10,505 bases of DNA, from positions 1 through 10,505 of the forward strand of contig CACZAK010000148.1 of NCBI GenBank assembly GCA_902779075.1, written 5' to 3'. Positions 1-6,525 of this stretch are shown here, piece after piece. Position 1 is the first letter of the stretch. The number at the start of each line of letters is the position of its first letter. The translations under genes were made by a program, and so were the position numbers. Under the pieces are notes generated by a model that had not been told where the DNA came from, ran no database searches, and was given only the letters and a program-made list of their open reading frames with translations. The stretch comes from an uncultured bacterium (GTDB lineage: Bacteria; Verrucomicrobiota; Kiritimatiellia; RFP12; UBA1067).

Positions 1-152
1 AGCGCCGCTTCAAGGGCGTTCTTGTCCTCGGGGTTGAAGATCGCGGGCAGCGCCGCGCGGTTGATGGTCCCGTCGGCCTTCATGGCCTGCCCGGTCACCT
101 TCTTCGTATCCGGAACCTGCTTGACGCAGACTACACACGTGTATCCATTCAT
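1..152 (-). CDS. etfB: Electron transfer flavoprotein beta subunit, N-terminal fragment (runs off the left edge)
   Basis: The first 50 codons are present, starting at the ATG at 152-150. The translation begins MNGYTCVVCVKQVPDTKKVT and continues to an FNPEDKNALEAA stretch. The VCVKQVPDT motif at residues 8-16 and the N-P-x-D-K-x-A-L-E motif near residues 40-48 are the hallmark of the EtfB/FixA N-terminus. With EtfA, this protein forms the FAD/AMP-binding heterodimer that passes electrons from acyl-CoA and related dehydrogenases to a quinone oxidoreductase or, in anaerobes, takes part in electron bifurcation. Which of these applies cannot be told from 50 residues. The gene follows a terminator-like hairpin and has its own promoter 8 bases upstream, so it starts a new unit rather than belonging to the pump operon. 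The bases before the ATG are C-rich (ATATCCCCC) with no Shine-Dalgarno sequence. The family call is firm; the rest of the gene, and any etfA partner, lie outside the window. Confidence 0.9.
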   Translation of the reverse strand, partial: MNGYTCVVCVKQVPDTKKVTGQAMKADGTINRAALPAIFNPEDKNALEAA

Positions 153-168
153 GGGGGATATTATACCA
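153..168 (-). promoter_or_regulatory. Extended -10 promoter for etfB (TGGTATAAT), probably leaderless
   Basis: On the minus strand the bases at 168-160 read TGGTATAAT, a perfect extended -10 element (TGn plus consensus TATAAT). Exactly 7 bases (159-153) separate it from the ATG of etfB. A start site at the usual distance from a -10 box would fall on or next to the A of the ATG, giving an mRNA with no 5' leader. No Shine-Dalgarno sequence is present, which fits. No convincing -35 box is seen, as expected for an extended -10 promoter. The regulator promoter at 6533-6541 has the same element and the same spacing. Confidence 0.75.
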
Positions 169-194
169 AAAAATGCCGCGGCATATGCGCCGCG
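168..194 (-). terminator. Intrinsic terminator after the RND gene
   Basis: Read on the minus strand just after the RND stop codon, CGCGGC (194-189) can pair with GCCGCG (182-177). This gives a 6-bp all-GC stem that a G-U pair can extend to 7 bp over a CATA tetraloop. Three bases later comes a run of six T (173-168). This is a short but typical rho-independent terminator shape, at the right place to end the upstream operon. The T-run directly abuts the TGGTATAAT promoter of etfB. The overlapping 12-bp perfect palindrome at 174-185 offers an alternative fold. The stem is short, so efficiency is uncertain. Confidence 0.55.
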
Positions 195-197
195 CCG

Positions 198-2993
198 TCA
201 CGCCTCTTTCAGGCAATGCGCTGCAAGCATGACCGGGAGGCCGAAGACGATCGGCACGGCGAACGCGCCGAACGTAGAGGAGCCGACGCAGGGAAACGCC
301 ACCGCCGCGCAGAGGACGAGCGCAAGCGCCGCGCAGAATGCGACGGACGCCTTGGCGACCGGACGCACGGCAAGCCCCGCCGGGAACGCCAGGAGGAACA
401 TGAGCGCAAGCTGCGCGAGGATCGTGAATTCGTGTCCGCAGATCCACACGCCGAAAATGCCTCCCGCGACGGCGGGAATCGACGAAAGCATCAAGGCGAA
501 CGGCCTCGTCCAGCTTTCCGTCGCGCCGACAAGCACCAGGTACATCAGCAGGACGCCGATGGCGACAATCCGCTCGAACTTCCCGCGGCTCTCGACCTCC
601 TCGCGCGTCATGGTCGAATAGAACACGAGGTACTTCTTCGGATCGGGCGGATCCTCCTCTATGCGCCTTACAAGCTCGAGCGTGGAGACGCCCTCGTCCG
701 GGCGTATCACGACGCCTGCAGCGACGCGCTTCTCGATGCGCGGTATGACGCGCGCGCCGAGAACGTGGCGGAACGTCCCGACCGAGGACAGCGGAACCAT
801 CGCTCCGCCCGCGCCCGGAAAGCGCAGATCCATCGCGTCCTCCAGGGCGTCGCGCCCTTCGTAGTCGTTCTGCACAATCACCTGGCGCGAGCATCCGTCG
901 ATGTTGAAGTCGTTGACATAGAAGCTCGCGAGCTTTGACTGGAGGGTGGAGAATACGGACGGCACCGACACGCCGAGGGCCTGCGCCTTGTCGCGATCCA
1001 CCGAAAAGAAGAGCTGCGGCGTATCCGCGGAAAAGGTCGTGACGACGGTCTTCACGTCGCTCATCGCCCTGAACTTCGCCGCATACGCCTCCGCGTCGGC
1101 CGACTGCTCGGCTGGATCGATGTCGCCGAGGGCGCAGAGCGACGCCTTGCATCCGCCCGTACCGCCCATACCCCTTAGGGGAGTGAGCATCATCACGAAG
1201 AACTTTGCCTCCGCTATGGACTTGAGACGACGTTCGACGTCCGCGCACACGTCGGCGATGGAAAGCCCCCGGCGCTCCTTCCAGGGCTTGAGAAGTATGC
1301 TGACGGCGGCATGGTTCTCGCCAATCTTCGTCGCGGCGGAATTCCCCGCCGCCGTGTAGACGAGCTCAACGCCCGGCGTGCCGGAGAGCGCCTCGTTCAT
1401 GCGCGCGACGACTGCGCGCGTCCGCGCAAGCGAAGACCCTTCCGAAAGCTCCACCTCGATCTTTATGATGCCCTTGTCCTCGTCCGGGACGAATCCCTTC
1501 GGGATCAGCGGCGCAACGAGCGCGAGAAGTCCCGAGGCGGCAAGGAGAATGCAGCGAAGAACCATTGCGCGGCGCGACGACAGACGAGGATTCTCGCGCT
1601 CGGGCGCGACGTTGAGCATGGCGGAGAACAAGGCGGCGGATGCAGAGACCGTGGCCGCCACGCCCGCGAAGCGGACGAACATCGCGCCGGTCGTGCCGCC
1701 GTAGAGCGCAAGCGGCGCGAAGGCCGCGACCGTCAGCGCGGTCATGACGCCTGACGCCCCGCCCGCCGCCGCGACAAGCGAAAGCGCAAACCCCGCAAGA
1801 AACGCGAAGGCCGTCATTGCATCGAACGTCCAGCCAGCCGCCCACAGCAGGATTACGCCGCAGAGTTCGGAAACGCACACGACAGCCGCCGCTACGACCG
1901 CTCTGCGGAGTCCGGCGAGAACCGCAAACGCCGCAAGCGCGACAATCCCCGCCAGTGCAAGCAGGAAGAGGAAATGCCCGGCGATGGCGTCGATGAAATC
2001 GGCCTGGTCGTGCAGGACTTGGAAGGCAACGCCCTTCGGCGCACGCTTCATCCAGTCTTCGACGGCCCTGCGGCACGCCCTGGACACCTCCCTCGTGTTG
2101 GCCTCGGAGTCTGCGTAGGCGCTTGCGAGGAAGCAGAGCTTCCCGTCAAGACGCGGCTCCTGCGTGTAGCTCTTGAAGCCGAGTTCGCAGCGGGCGATGT
2201 CGCCGAGAGTCACGCGCGCGCCAGTCGCGGGGTCCGTGCGGACGACTATCGCCTCGAATTCCGCAGCCGTCGCAAGGCGGCCCGGCGCGTTGACCTTGTA
2301 GGAGAGATACGGCGAGCTCATCGCGTTGCCGACGAACCCGGCCGCCGGCTGGATGTTCTGTCCGGCGACAGCCGCGCGGACATCCGCGACGGATATGCCG
2401 AGCGCGTCCATCTTCATCGTGTCGAGCCACACGCGCATCGCGTATTCGTTGTTGCTGCACGAGACCGACGAAACGCCGCGGACGCGCTGGAGCGCGTCCT
2501 TTATCTCATGGTTCACGAAGTTCCCGAGCGAGACGAGGTCCATCTCGCTCCCGTCGGTCGTGAAGAGAAACTGCACTGCGTAGTCTGACGAACACTTCTC
2601 GATCGCAAGGCCGACCTGGAGGACTTCGCTCGGAAGCTTAGGCTCGGCGCGCTTGACGGCGTTCTGCACCTTGACAAGGTTCATGTCTGGATCGGTGCCG
2701 GGAAGGAACGTCACATACAGCTCGTATGTCCCCGAGTCGCTGCAGCGCGAATCGAAGAAATATACGTTTTCCACCGAATTGATCTGATCCTCGATCGGCG
2801 TCGCCACGGTGTCGGCGATGACAGACGGGCTCGCGCCCGAATACGTGGTGGACACCTCGACAATCGTCGGCGCGAGCTCGGGGTAGTCCGAAACCGCCAC
2901 GAACCTCGCCGCGTAGATGCCGACTAGCGCCGTCGCCAGCGCGATTACCGCTGCGAGACGAGGCCTTGCCGCAAAAAACTCGCGCACCGGCAT
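198..2993 (-). CDS. RND-family (AcrB/HAE1-like) transporter subunit lacking the canonical proton-relay segments
   Basis: This 931-residue inner-membrane protein is a member of the resistance-nodulation-division superfamily, which pumps substrates from the periplasm or outer leaflet through an adaptor and outer-membrane channel. Recognisable parts are TM1 (about 10-30); SDYPELAPT followed by the first porter/docking region (about 35-335) with NAVKRAEPKLP-EV, AMRVWLD at 185-191 and GQNIQPAAG at 211-219; a membrane block at about 340-500; FVPDEDKG at 501-508; the second porter region (about 510-805) with DTPQLFFSVDRDKAQALGV and FYVNDFN at 691-697; and TM8-TM12 (about 808-926) with ATESWTRPF at 824-832. 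It is about 100 residues shorter than typical AcrB-like proteins, and the loss is in the membrane domain. The TM4 VDDAIVVVENVER stretch is absent (390-432 goes straight into the GGTTGAMFVRF part). The TM10 GLSAKNAILIVEF stretch is also absent, as is the cytoplasmic helix after TM6. The start ATG lies 1 base after the adaptor's TAG, with GGAGAAG as ribosome site. No stop codon or frameshift breaks it. The family call is sure; active transport by the usual proton mechanism is doubtful. Confidence 0.93.
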   Translation of the reverse strand: MPVREFFAARPRLAAVIALATALVGIYAARFVAVSDYPELAPTIVEVSTTYSGASPSVIADTVATPIEDQINSVENVYFFDSRCSDSGTYELYVTFLPGTDPDMNLVKVQNAVKRAEPKLPSEVLQVGLAIEKCSSDYAVQFLFTTDGSEMDLVSLGNFVNHEIKDALQRVRGVSSVSCSNNEYAMRVWLDTMKMDALGISVADVRAAVAGQNIQPAAGFVGNAMSSPYLSYKVNAPGRLATAAEFEAIVVRTDPATGARVTLGDIARCELGFKSYTQEPRLDGKLCFLASAYADSEANTREVSRACRRAVEDWMKRAPKGVAFQVLHDQADFIDAIAGHFLFLLALAGIVALAAFAVLAGLRRAVVAAAVVCVSELCGVILLWAAGWTFDAMTAFAFLAGFALSLVAAAGGASGVMTALTVAAFAPLALYGGTTGAMFVRFAGVAATVSASAALFSAMLNVAPERENPRLSSRRAMVLRCILLAASGLLALVAPLIPKGFVPDEDKGIIKIEVELSEGSSLARTRAVVARMNEALSGTPGVELVYTAAGNSAATKIGENHAAVSILLKPWKERRGLSIADVCADVERRLKSIAEAKFFVMMLTPLRGMGGTGGCKASLCALGDIDPAEQSADAEAYAAKFRAMSDVKTVVTTFSADTPQLFFSVDRDKAQALGVSVPSVFSTLQSKLASFYVNDFNIDGCSRQVIVQNDYEGRDALEDAMDLRFPGAGGAMVPLSSVGTFRHVLGARVIPRIEKRVAAGVVIRPDEGVSTLELVRRIEEDPPDPKKYLVFYSTMTREEVESRGKFERIVAIGVLLMYLVLVGATESWTRPFALMLSSIPAVAGGIFGVWICGHEFTILAQLALMFLLAFPAGLAVRPVAKASVAFCAALALVLCAAVAFPCVGSSTFGAFAVPIVFGLPVMLAAHCLKEA

Positions 2994-2994
2994 T

Positions 2995-4035
2995 CTACTT
3001 CTCCGGCGTCACTATGTCGCCTTCCGCGACGCGATGCACCCCGTCCGCGACGACTCTCTCGCCCGGCGCGAGCCCGGAGGCGATCAGCTGCATCCCGCCC
3101 TGCATCCTGCCGCGGACAACGCGCCTCATCCGCGCCGCGCCGCCCGCGTCAAGCGCCCACACATACGTACCTCTCGAATCAAGGGCGACGGCATTGGGCG
3201 GAACAGCCGCGCATTTGGCGCCACCGACGTTCCTGAGCGTCGCCATCGCAGTCTGACCGGCGAGAAGCCTGCCGGAGGCGTTTTCGAAAAGCGCGAATAT
3301 CCTGACCGAGTCCGTCTGCGGATTGGCCACGTTCTCCACGTACTCCACGCGTCCCGTCGCCACGACCGCTCCGCCCGCGAGCCGGCGAAGCTCCACTGCG
3401 CCCTCGGAGGAAAGCCTAGCCGGATCGCCGCCGAAGTCCGACTCGTAGTCGCAGCTCGAAAGCTCGAACACGGCGCGCACCGGATCGGTCTGCACGAGCT
3501 TCACGAGTTCCGCCCCGCCGCGCGTGACGAAATTCCCCTCGGTGAGACGGGTGGAGCCGACCCTTCCCGCGATCGGCGCGGCGATGGTGCAGTGCTTCAC
3601 GTCGTCGCGTGCCGCGGCGAGATCGGCCTCGGCCGCGGCGAGCAGGGCCGTGTACACCTCGCGCTGCGAGCAGACGCGGTCGTAGTCGTCTCGCGGAACG
3701 GCGCGGGTCTTCACCAGCTCTCCGTAGCGGACCGCCTGCATCCCGGCATACTCGAGCCGCGCCTTTGCCTCGGCGACCTTCGCCTCCGCGTTCTTCTCCG
3801 CGGCAATGTACTTCACGGGGTCGAGCCGGTACAGGACATCGCCCTTCGCCACCGTCTGCCCGTTCGCGAAGCATACCTCGAGGATCTCGCCGGAGACCTG
3901 AGGCGTCACCGACACCTCCGACACCGACGCGATCTTCGCCGGACAAGTCCGGGCGCGGAAGTCCACGACCTCCGCTGCCTTCTCCACGGGCAGCGTCACC
4001 GCAGCGCCGAGCATTGCCATCACCGACAGCACCAA
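2995..4035 (-). CDS. RND periplasmic adaptor (membrane fusion protein, AcrA/HlyD-like)
   Basis: This 346-residue protein is the adaptor that joins the RND subunit to an outer-membrane channel. The N-terminus is a hydrophobic stretch (MVLSVMAMLGAAVTLP) that looks like a weak signal or anchor segment; no lipobox cysteine is seen. The first lipoyl half is at about 42-73 (VTPQVSGEILEV, then NGQTVAKGDVLYRLDP). An alpha-helical hairpin of Ala/Glu/Lys-rich heptads follows at about 75-146, then the second lipoyl half at about 149-180 (CTIAAPIAGRVG, then TEGNFV). The beta-barrel is at about 181-268 and a membrane-proximal domain reaches the end (GLAPGERVVADG at 321-332). The start is TTG, supported by a strong AAGGAGGG 7 bases upstream; the next in-frame ATGs (residues 6 and 8) would cut away the hydrophobic N-terminus. 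It lies 19 bp after the fucosidase stop and 1 bp before the RND ATG, so the pair is translationally coupled. No outer-membrane factor gene is visible nearby. Confidence 0.93.
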   Translation of the reverse strand: MVLSVMAMLGAAVTLPVEKAAEVVDFRARTCPAKIASVSEVSVTPQVSGEILEVCFANGQTVAKGDVLYRLDPVKYIAAEKNAEAKVAEAKARLEYAGMQAVRYGELVKTRAVPRDDYDRVCSQREVYTALLAAAEADLAAARDDVKHCTIAAPIAGRVGSTRLTEGNFVTRGGAELVKLVQTDPVRAVFELSSCDYESDFGGDPARLSSEGAVELRRLAGGAVVATGRVEYVENVANPQTDSVRIFALFENASGRLLAGQTAMATLRNVGGAKCAAVPPNAVALDSRGTYVWALDAGGAARMRRVVRGRMQGGMQLIASGLAPGERVVADGVHRVAEGDIVTPEK

Positions 4036-4042
4036 GATAAAA

Positions 4043-4050
4043 CCCTCCTT
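4043..4050 (-). promoter_or_regulatory. Strong Shine-Dalgarno that fixes the TTG start of the adaptor gene
   Basis: AAGGAGGG on the minus strand is followed by 7 bases (TTTTATC) and then TTG at 4035-4033. It is the best ribosome-binding sequence in the window and has ideal spacing, so it decides for the TTG over the internal ATGs. It lies within the 19-bp gap after the fucosidase stop codon at 4055-4057. Confidence 0.8.
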
Positions 4051-4054
4051 CCCG

Positions 4055-5410
4055 TCACTTCAGAAACACCTCTATCACCGGAATCTCGACATCCGGCTTG
4101 ACAACAGGCAGAATGAACGACGGATCTACGTCGGCACGCGGCGTCCCTGCAACGGTCAGCGGTATCTTGACCTTGACCTCCGATGCGTCGTGGAGAAACT
4201 GCGCATACTTCACCTTTTCCGAGAACGACATCGGAAGCGATGCGATCGGATAGTCGATCAGATGCACATAAAGACGCTTCTTCTCCCTGTTGTACGTAAG
4301 GATCGTACCTTCCGGCGCGGCAATCCCCTCCGGCGCGGAGCCGCAACAGTAGATCGAGCGGCCGTTGAGCTTCATCCACTTCCCGATGCCGGCAAGTCTG
4401 TCCTTCGCCCTCGCGTCGAACGCGCCGCGCCCAGTAGGACCTACGTTGAGTATCGTGTTCCCGCCCTTCGAGACGTTGTCGATGATCATCGTCAGTATCT
4501 GGCGGACGTCCTTCCACGTCATTTCATCGCGGCTGTAGCCCCAGCTGCCGGAGAATGTCTGGCAGCTCTCCCAGGCCGGCGCGGGCTTGCCGCCGTGCGT
4601 CGGCCATTTCCATGTCTTGTTCTGCTCCGGCGTAACGACGTCGGCCGGCACACCGTTGCCGAGGCGGTCGTTGACGACGATTCCCGGCTGAAGCTCCCGG
4701 GTCATGGACAGCAGCTCCTCGCCTTTCCAGTCCGCCGTATGCTTGAACGTGTCCCACCACGGCGCGCCATGTGTCTTCGTCGTGAAGTCGTACCACAGGA
4801 TGTCGACCCTGCCGTAGTTCGTCAGAAGCTCGCGCACCTGGCCGTGCATGTAGTCGAGGTATTTCGAGAAGTCTCGCCCCTTGTTGAGTTCGGCAAGTTC
4901 TTCCTTCGACTTCCCCTTGCAGCCGGGATACCAGTAGTCCTTCGTGTAGTCCGGGTGATGCCAGTCAAGGAGCGAATAGTAGAACCCGCATCGAATGCCC
5001 GCCTCGTGACAGGCGTCGGCGAACTCCTTCACGATATCGCGACCGAACGGAGTGTTCGTCACCTTGTAGTCCGTGAGCTTCGAGTCGAAGAGGCAGAACC
5101 CGTCGTGGTGCTTCGTCGTGAGTACGATGTACTTCATTCCGGCGTCTTTCGCCGCCTGCACCCACTCCTTCGCGTCGAACATGTCGGGGTCGAAATTCTC
5201 GACGTACCGGGCATACTCGTCGTCGGACACGTTCTCGTAGTTCTTCACCCATTCGTGGCGCGCCGCCAGCGAATACGCGCCGAAATGTATGAACATGCCG
5301 AACCTTGCGTCGGTAAACCACTTGATCCGCGCCGCAGTCTCGTCCGGCGTCTCGGCAAACGCCGTTCCCGCACACATCACGGCAAAAAGAATTTTAAAGC
5401 AGCATTTCAT
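4055..5410 (-). CDS. Secreted GH29 alpha-L-fucosidase
   Basis: This 451-residue enzyme belongs to glycoside hydrolase family 29, retaining enzymes that release alpha-L-fucose from glycan ends. A signal peptide is visible (MKCCFKILFAVMCAGTAFA, with cleavage likely before E20), so it acts outside the cytoplasm. Family landmarks in order are WFTDARFGMFIHFG at 31-44, the K-HHDGF motif at 100-105, DIVKEFADACHEAG and GFYYSLLDWHHPDY at about 142-155, LWYDF at 205-209 with D208 as the expected catalytic nucleophile, NDRLG at 247-251, W280-E281-S-C followed by SWGYSRDE near 289-296, and ILNVGPTGRG at 320-329. The usual nucleophile motif is W-F-D-G, so W-Y-D-F is a variant. The acid/base residue differs between GH29 subfamilies; E281 and E262 are candidates that I cannot decide between. 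A short beta-sandwich-like tail follows from about 365. The ATG overlaps the regulator's stop codon as ATGA, with AAAGGA upstream, so the two are co-translated. Fucose linkage preference cannot be read from the sequence. Confidence 0.92.
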   Translation of the reverse strand: MKCCFKILFAVMCAGTAFAETPDETAARIKWFTDARFGMFIHFGAYSLAARHEWVKNYENVSDDEYARYVENFDPDMFDAKEWVQAAKDAGMKYIVLTTKHHDGFCLFDSKLTDYKVTNTPFGRDIVKEFADACHEAGIRCGFYYSLLDWHHPDYTKDYWYPGCKGKSKEELAELNKGRDFSKYLDYMHGQVRELLTNYGRVDILWYDFTTKTHGAPWWDTFKHTADWKGEELLSMTRELQPGIVVNDRLGNGVPADVVTPEQNKTWKWPTHGGKPAPAWESCQTFSGSWGYSRDEMTWKDVRQILTMIIDNVSKGGNTILNVGPTGRGAFDARAKDRLAGIGKWMKLNGRSIYCCGSAPEGIAAPEGTILTYNREKKRLYVHLIDYPIASLPMSFSEKVKYAQFLHDASEVKVKIPLTVAGTPRADVDPSFILPVVKPDVEIPVIEVFLK

Positions 5411-6525
5411 ATTTTAGTTTTTCCTTTCGACCTTCTATTCGTCGATTCGCGCACCACCAGTGGCGAGGGAAGAAATATGTCGCACGGCGGAAGCGACGGG
5501 TTCTCCATCCGTTCGACGAGCCGCCGGAACGCCGTCTGCGCCATCTGCTCACGGTTCTGCCGCACCGTCGTAAGCGTCGGCGTCATGAGCGAAGCGATGG
5601 AAAGATCTGCGAAGCCCGTCAGCATGATGTCCTCAGGAACCCGAAGTCCCGCCTTTTCGAGAGTCTGTCTGAAGACCGCGGCGATCGCGTCGTTGCAGCA
5701 TACGAATGCGTCAGGACGCCGCTTCTGACGCTTCAGATAGCGCTTAAGGGCCTTCAGGTCGTCTGCTTCGGCATAGAGGATGTTCCCGCCGCACGACGCC
5801 TTCGCGCCCGCCAATCTGAGCTCGGCCTCCGCTCCGGCAATCCGGTTGATAAACGTCATGGGCCGCAGATCCCCGAACAGGAAGTGTATATGCTTCGCAC
5901 CTACGGACAGAAGATGCCTGACTATGCGTGCGCCGGCCTCTACGTCGTTAACGCCCACGACGTCATACCGGCTTCTTTCCGGGAAAGGCACTATGTCGCA
6001 GTCGAGGAGAACGACAGGGATCTTCTTTCTCTCGAACAAGTTCAGTATGCGCGAGTTCACCTCGTCGCCTTCGGGCCCTGAGAGAGGTTCGTAGATCACC
6101 CCTGCTACATTGCCCCTGATAAAGTCGGCCGCAAAGTCGCGCACCTGGGCGATGCGCCCGGAGTGGACTTCGCTCCATATCTCGCGGAACCAGAGATCGT
6201 AGCCATCCTTGCCCGCAAGGCGATTGATCTCACTGACGATGGGCTTGAAGAAGTCGGTGATCGACACTCCCGGGACGAGAAGCCCGATCTTGCGCGACGC
6301 CCCGTGTTTCGTCACGAACGTGCCGCAGCCCTGGTAGCGGGTCACAAGTCCGTCGCGCTCCAGCTCGCGCACGACATTTGTCATCATGGACCGGCTTACG
6401 CCAAAGCGTCGCGAAAGCGCGACCTCGCTCGGAAAGACGCACGACTCGGAGTAGCACCCAGACAAAATGTCGTTTTTCAGCTGCTCGTACAGCTGGGACG
6501 ACTTGGATTCAGTTCTCTTCATCAT
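5407..6525 (-). CDS. GntR-type winged-helix regulator with a LacI/AraR-like sugar-sensing domain
   Basis: This 372-residue cytoplasmic transcription factor has a GntR-family DNA-binding domain at about 8-74. It includes LYEQLKNDILSG, FPSEVALSRRFGVSRSMMTN (31-50, the recognition helix region) and LERDGLVTRYQGCGTFV (55-71). A periplasmic-binding-protein-like effector domain follows at about 78-360, as in LacI-family proteins: IGLLVPG at 80-86, VGVNDVEAGARIVRHLLSVGAKHI near 190-213, FVCCNDAIAAVFRQTLEKAGLRVPEDI at 274-300, TGFADL at 303-308, and TLTTVRQNREQMAQTA at 317-332. This architecture is that of AraR, where a sugar releases the repressor from DNA. By context the ligand is likely a sugar or fragment handled by the neighbouring fucosidase and DUF4838 proteins, but this is inferred. 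The start has two consecutive ATG codons (6525 and 6522) and no Shine-Dalgarno sequence, with a promoter 8 bases upstream. Its first 17 bases overlap the end of the upstream DUF4838 gene, and its TGA overlaps the fucosidase ATG. Confidence 0.93.
   Translation of the reverse strand: MMKRTESKSSQLYEQLKNDILSGCYSESCVFPSEVALSRRFGVSRSMMTNVVRELERDGLVTRYQGCGTFVTKHGASRKIGLLVPGVSITDFFKPIVSEINRLAGKDGYDLWFREIWSEVHSGRIAQVRDFAADFIRGNVAGVIYEPLSGPEGDEVNSRILNLFERKKIPVVLLDCDIVPFPERSRYDVVGVNDVEAGARIVRHLLSVGAKHIHFLFGDLRPMTFINRIAGAEAELRLAGAKASCGGNILYAEADDLKALKRYLKRQKRRPDAFVCCNDAIAAVFRQTLEKAGLRVPEDIMLTGFADLSIASLMTPTLTTVRQNREQMAQTAFRRLVERMENPSLPPCDIFLPSPLVVRESTNRRSKGKTKI

Noticed and set aside
10..1248. Open frame of 412 codons on the minus strand running across the RND gene and the etfB start
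   Set aside because: It is an out-of-frame reading of two real genes. It is very Arg-rich, shows no family features, and passes through the terminator and promoter region.
348..1820. Sequencing or assembly frameshifts as the cause of the missing RND motifs
   Set aside because: The frame is continuous from start to stop, recognisable RND sequence resumes in the same frame after each loss, and searching by eye in the other frames around TM4 and TM10 does not show the missing VDDAIVV or AKNAIL motifs.
4012..4020. ATG codons at residue 6 or 8 as the adaptor's start
   Set aside because: They lack a ribosome site at proper spacing and would remove the hydrophobic N-terminus; the TTG at 4035 has AAGGAGGG 7 bases upstream.
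4190..5728. Long open frame of 512 codons on the plus strand, opposite the fucosidase and regulator (similar ones at 7151-8551 and 2917-4101)
   Set aside because: These are mirror frames of GC-rich coding sequence. Their translations are Arg/Val/His-rich with no recognisable domain, while the opposite strand has clear protein families throughout.
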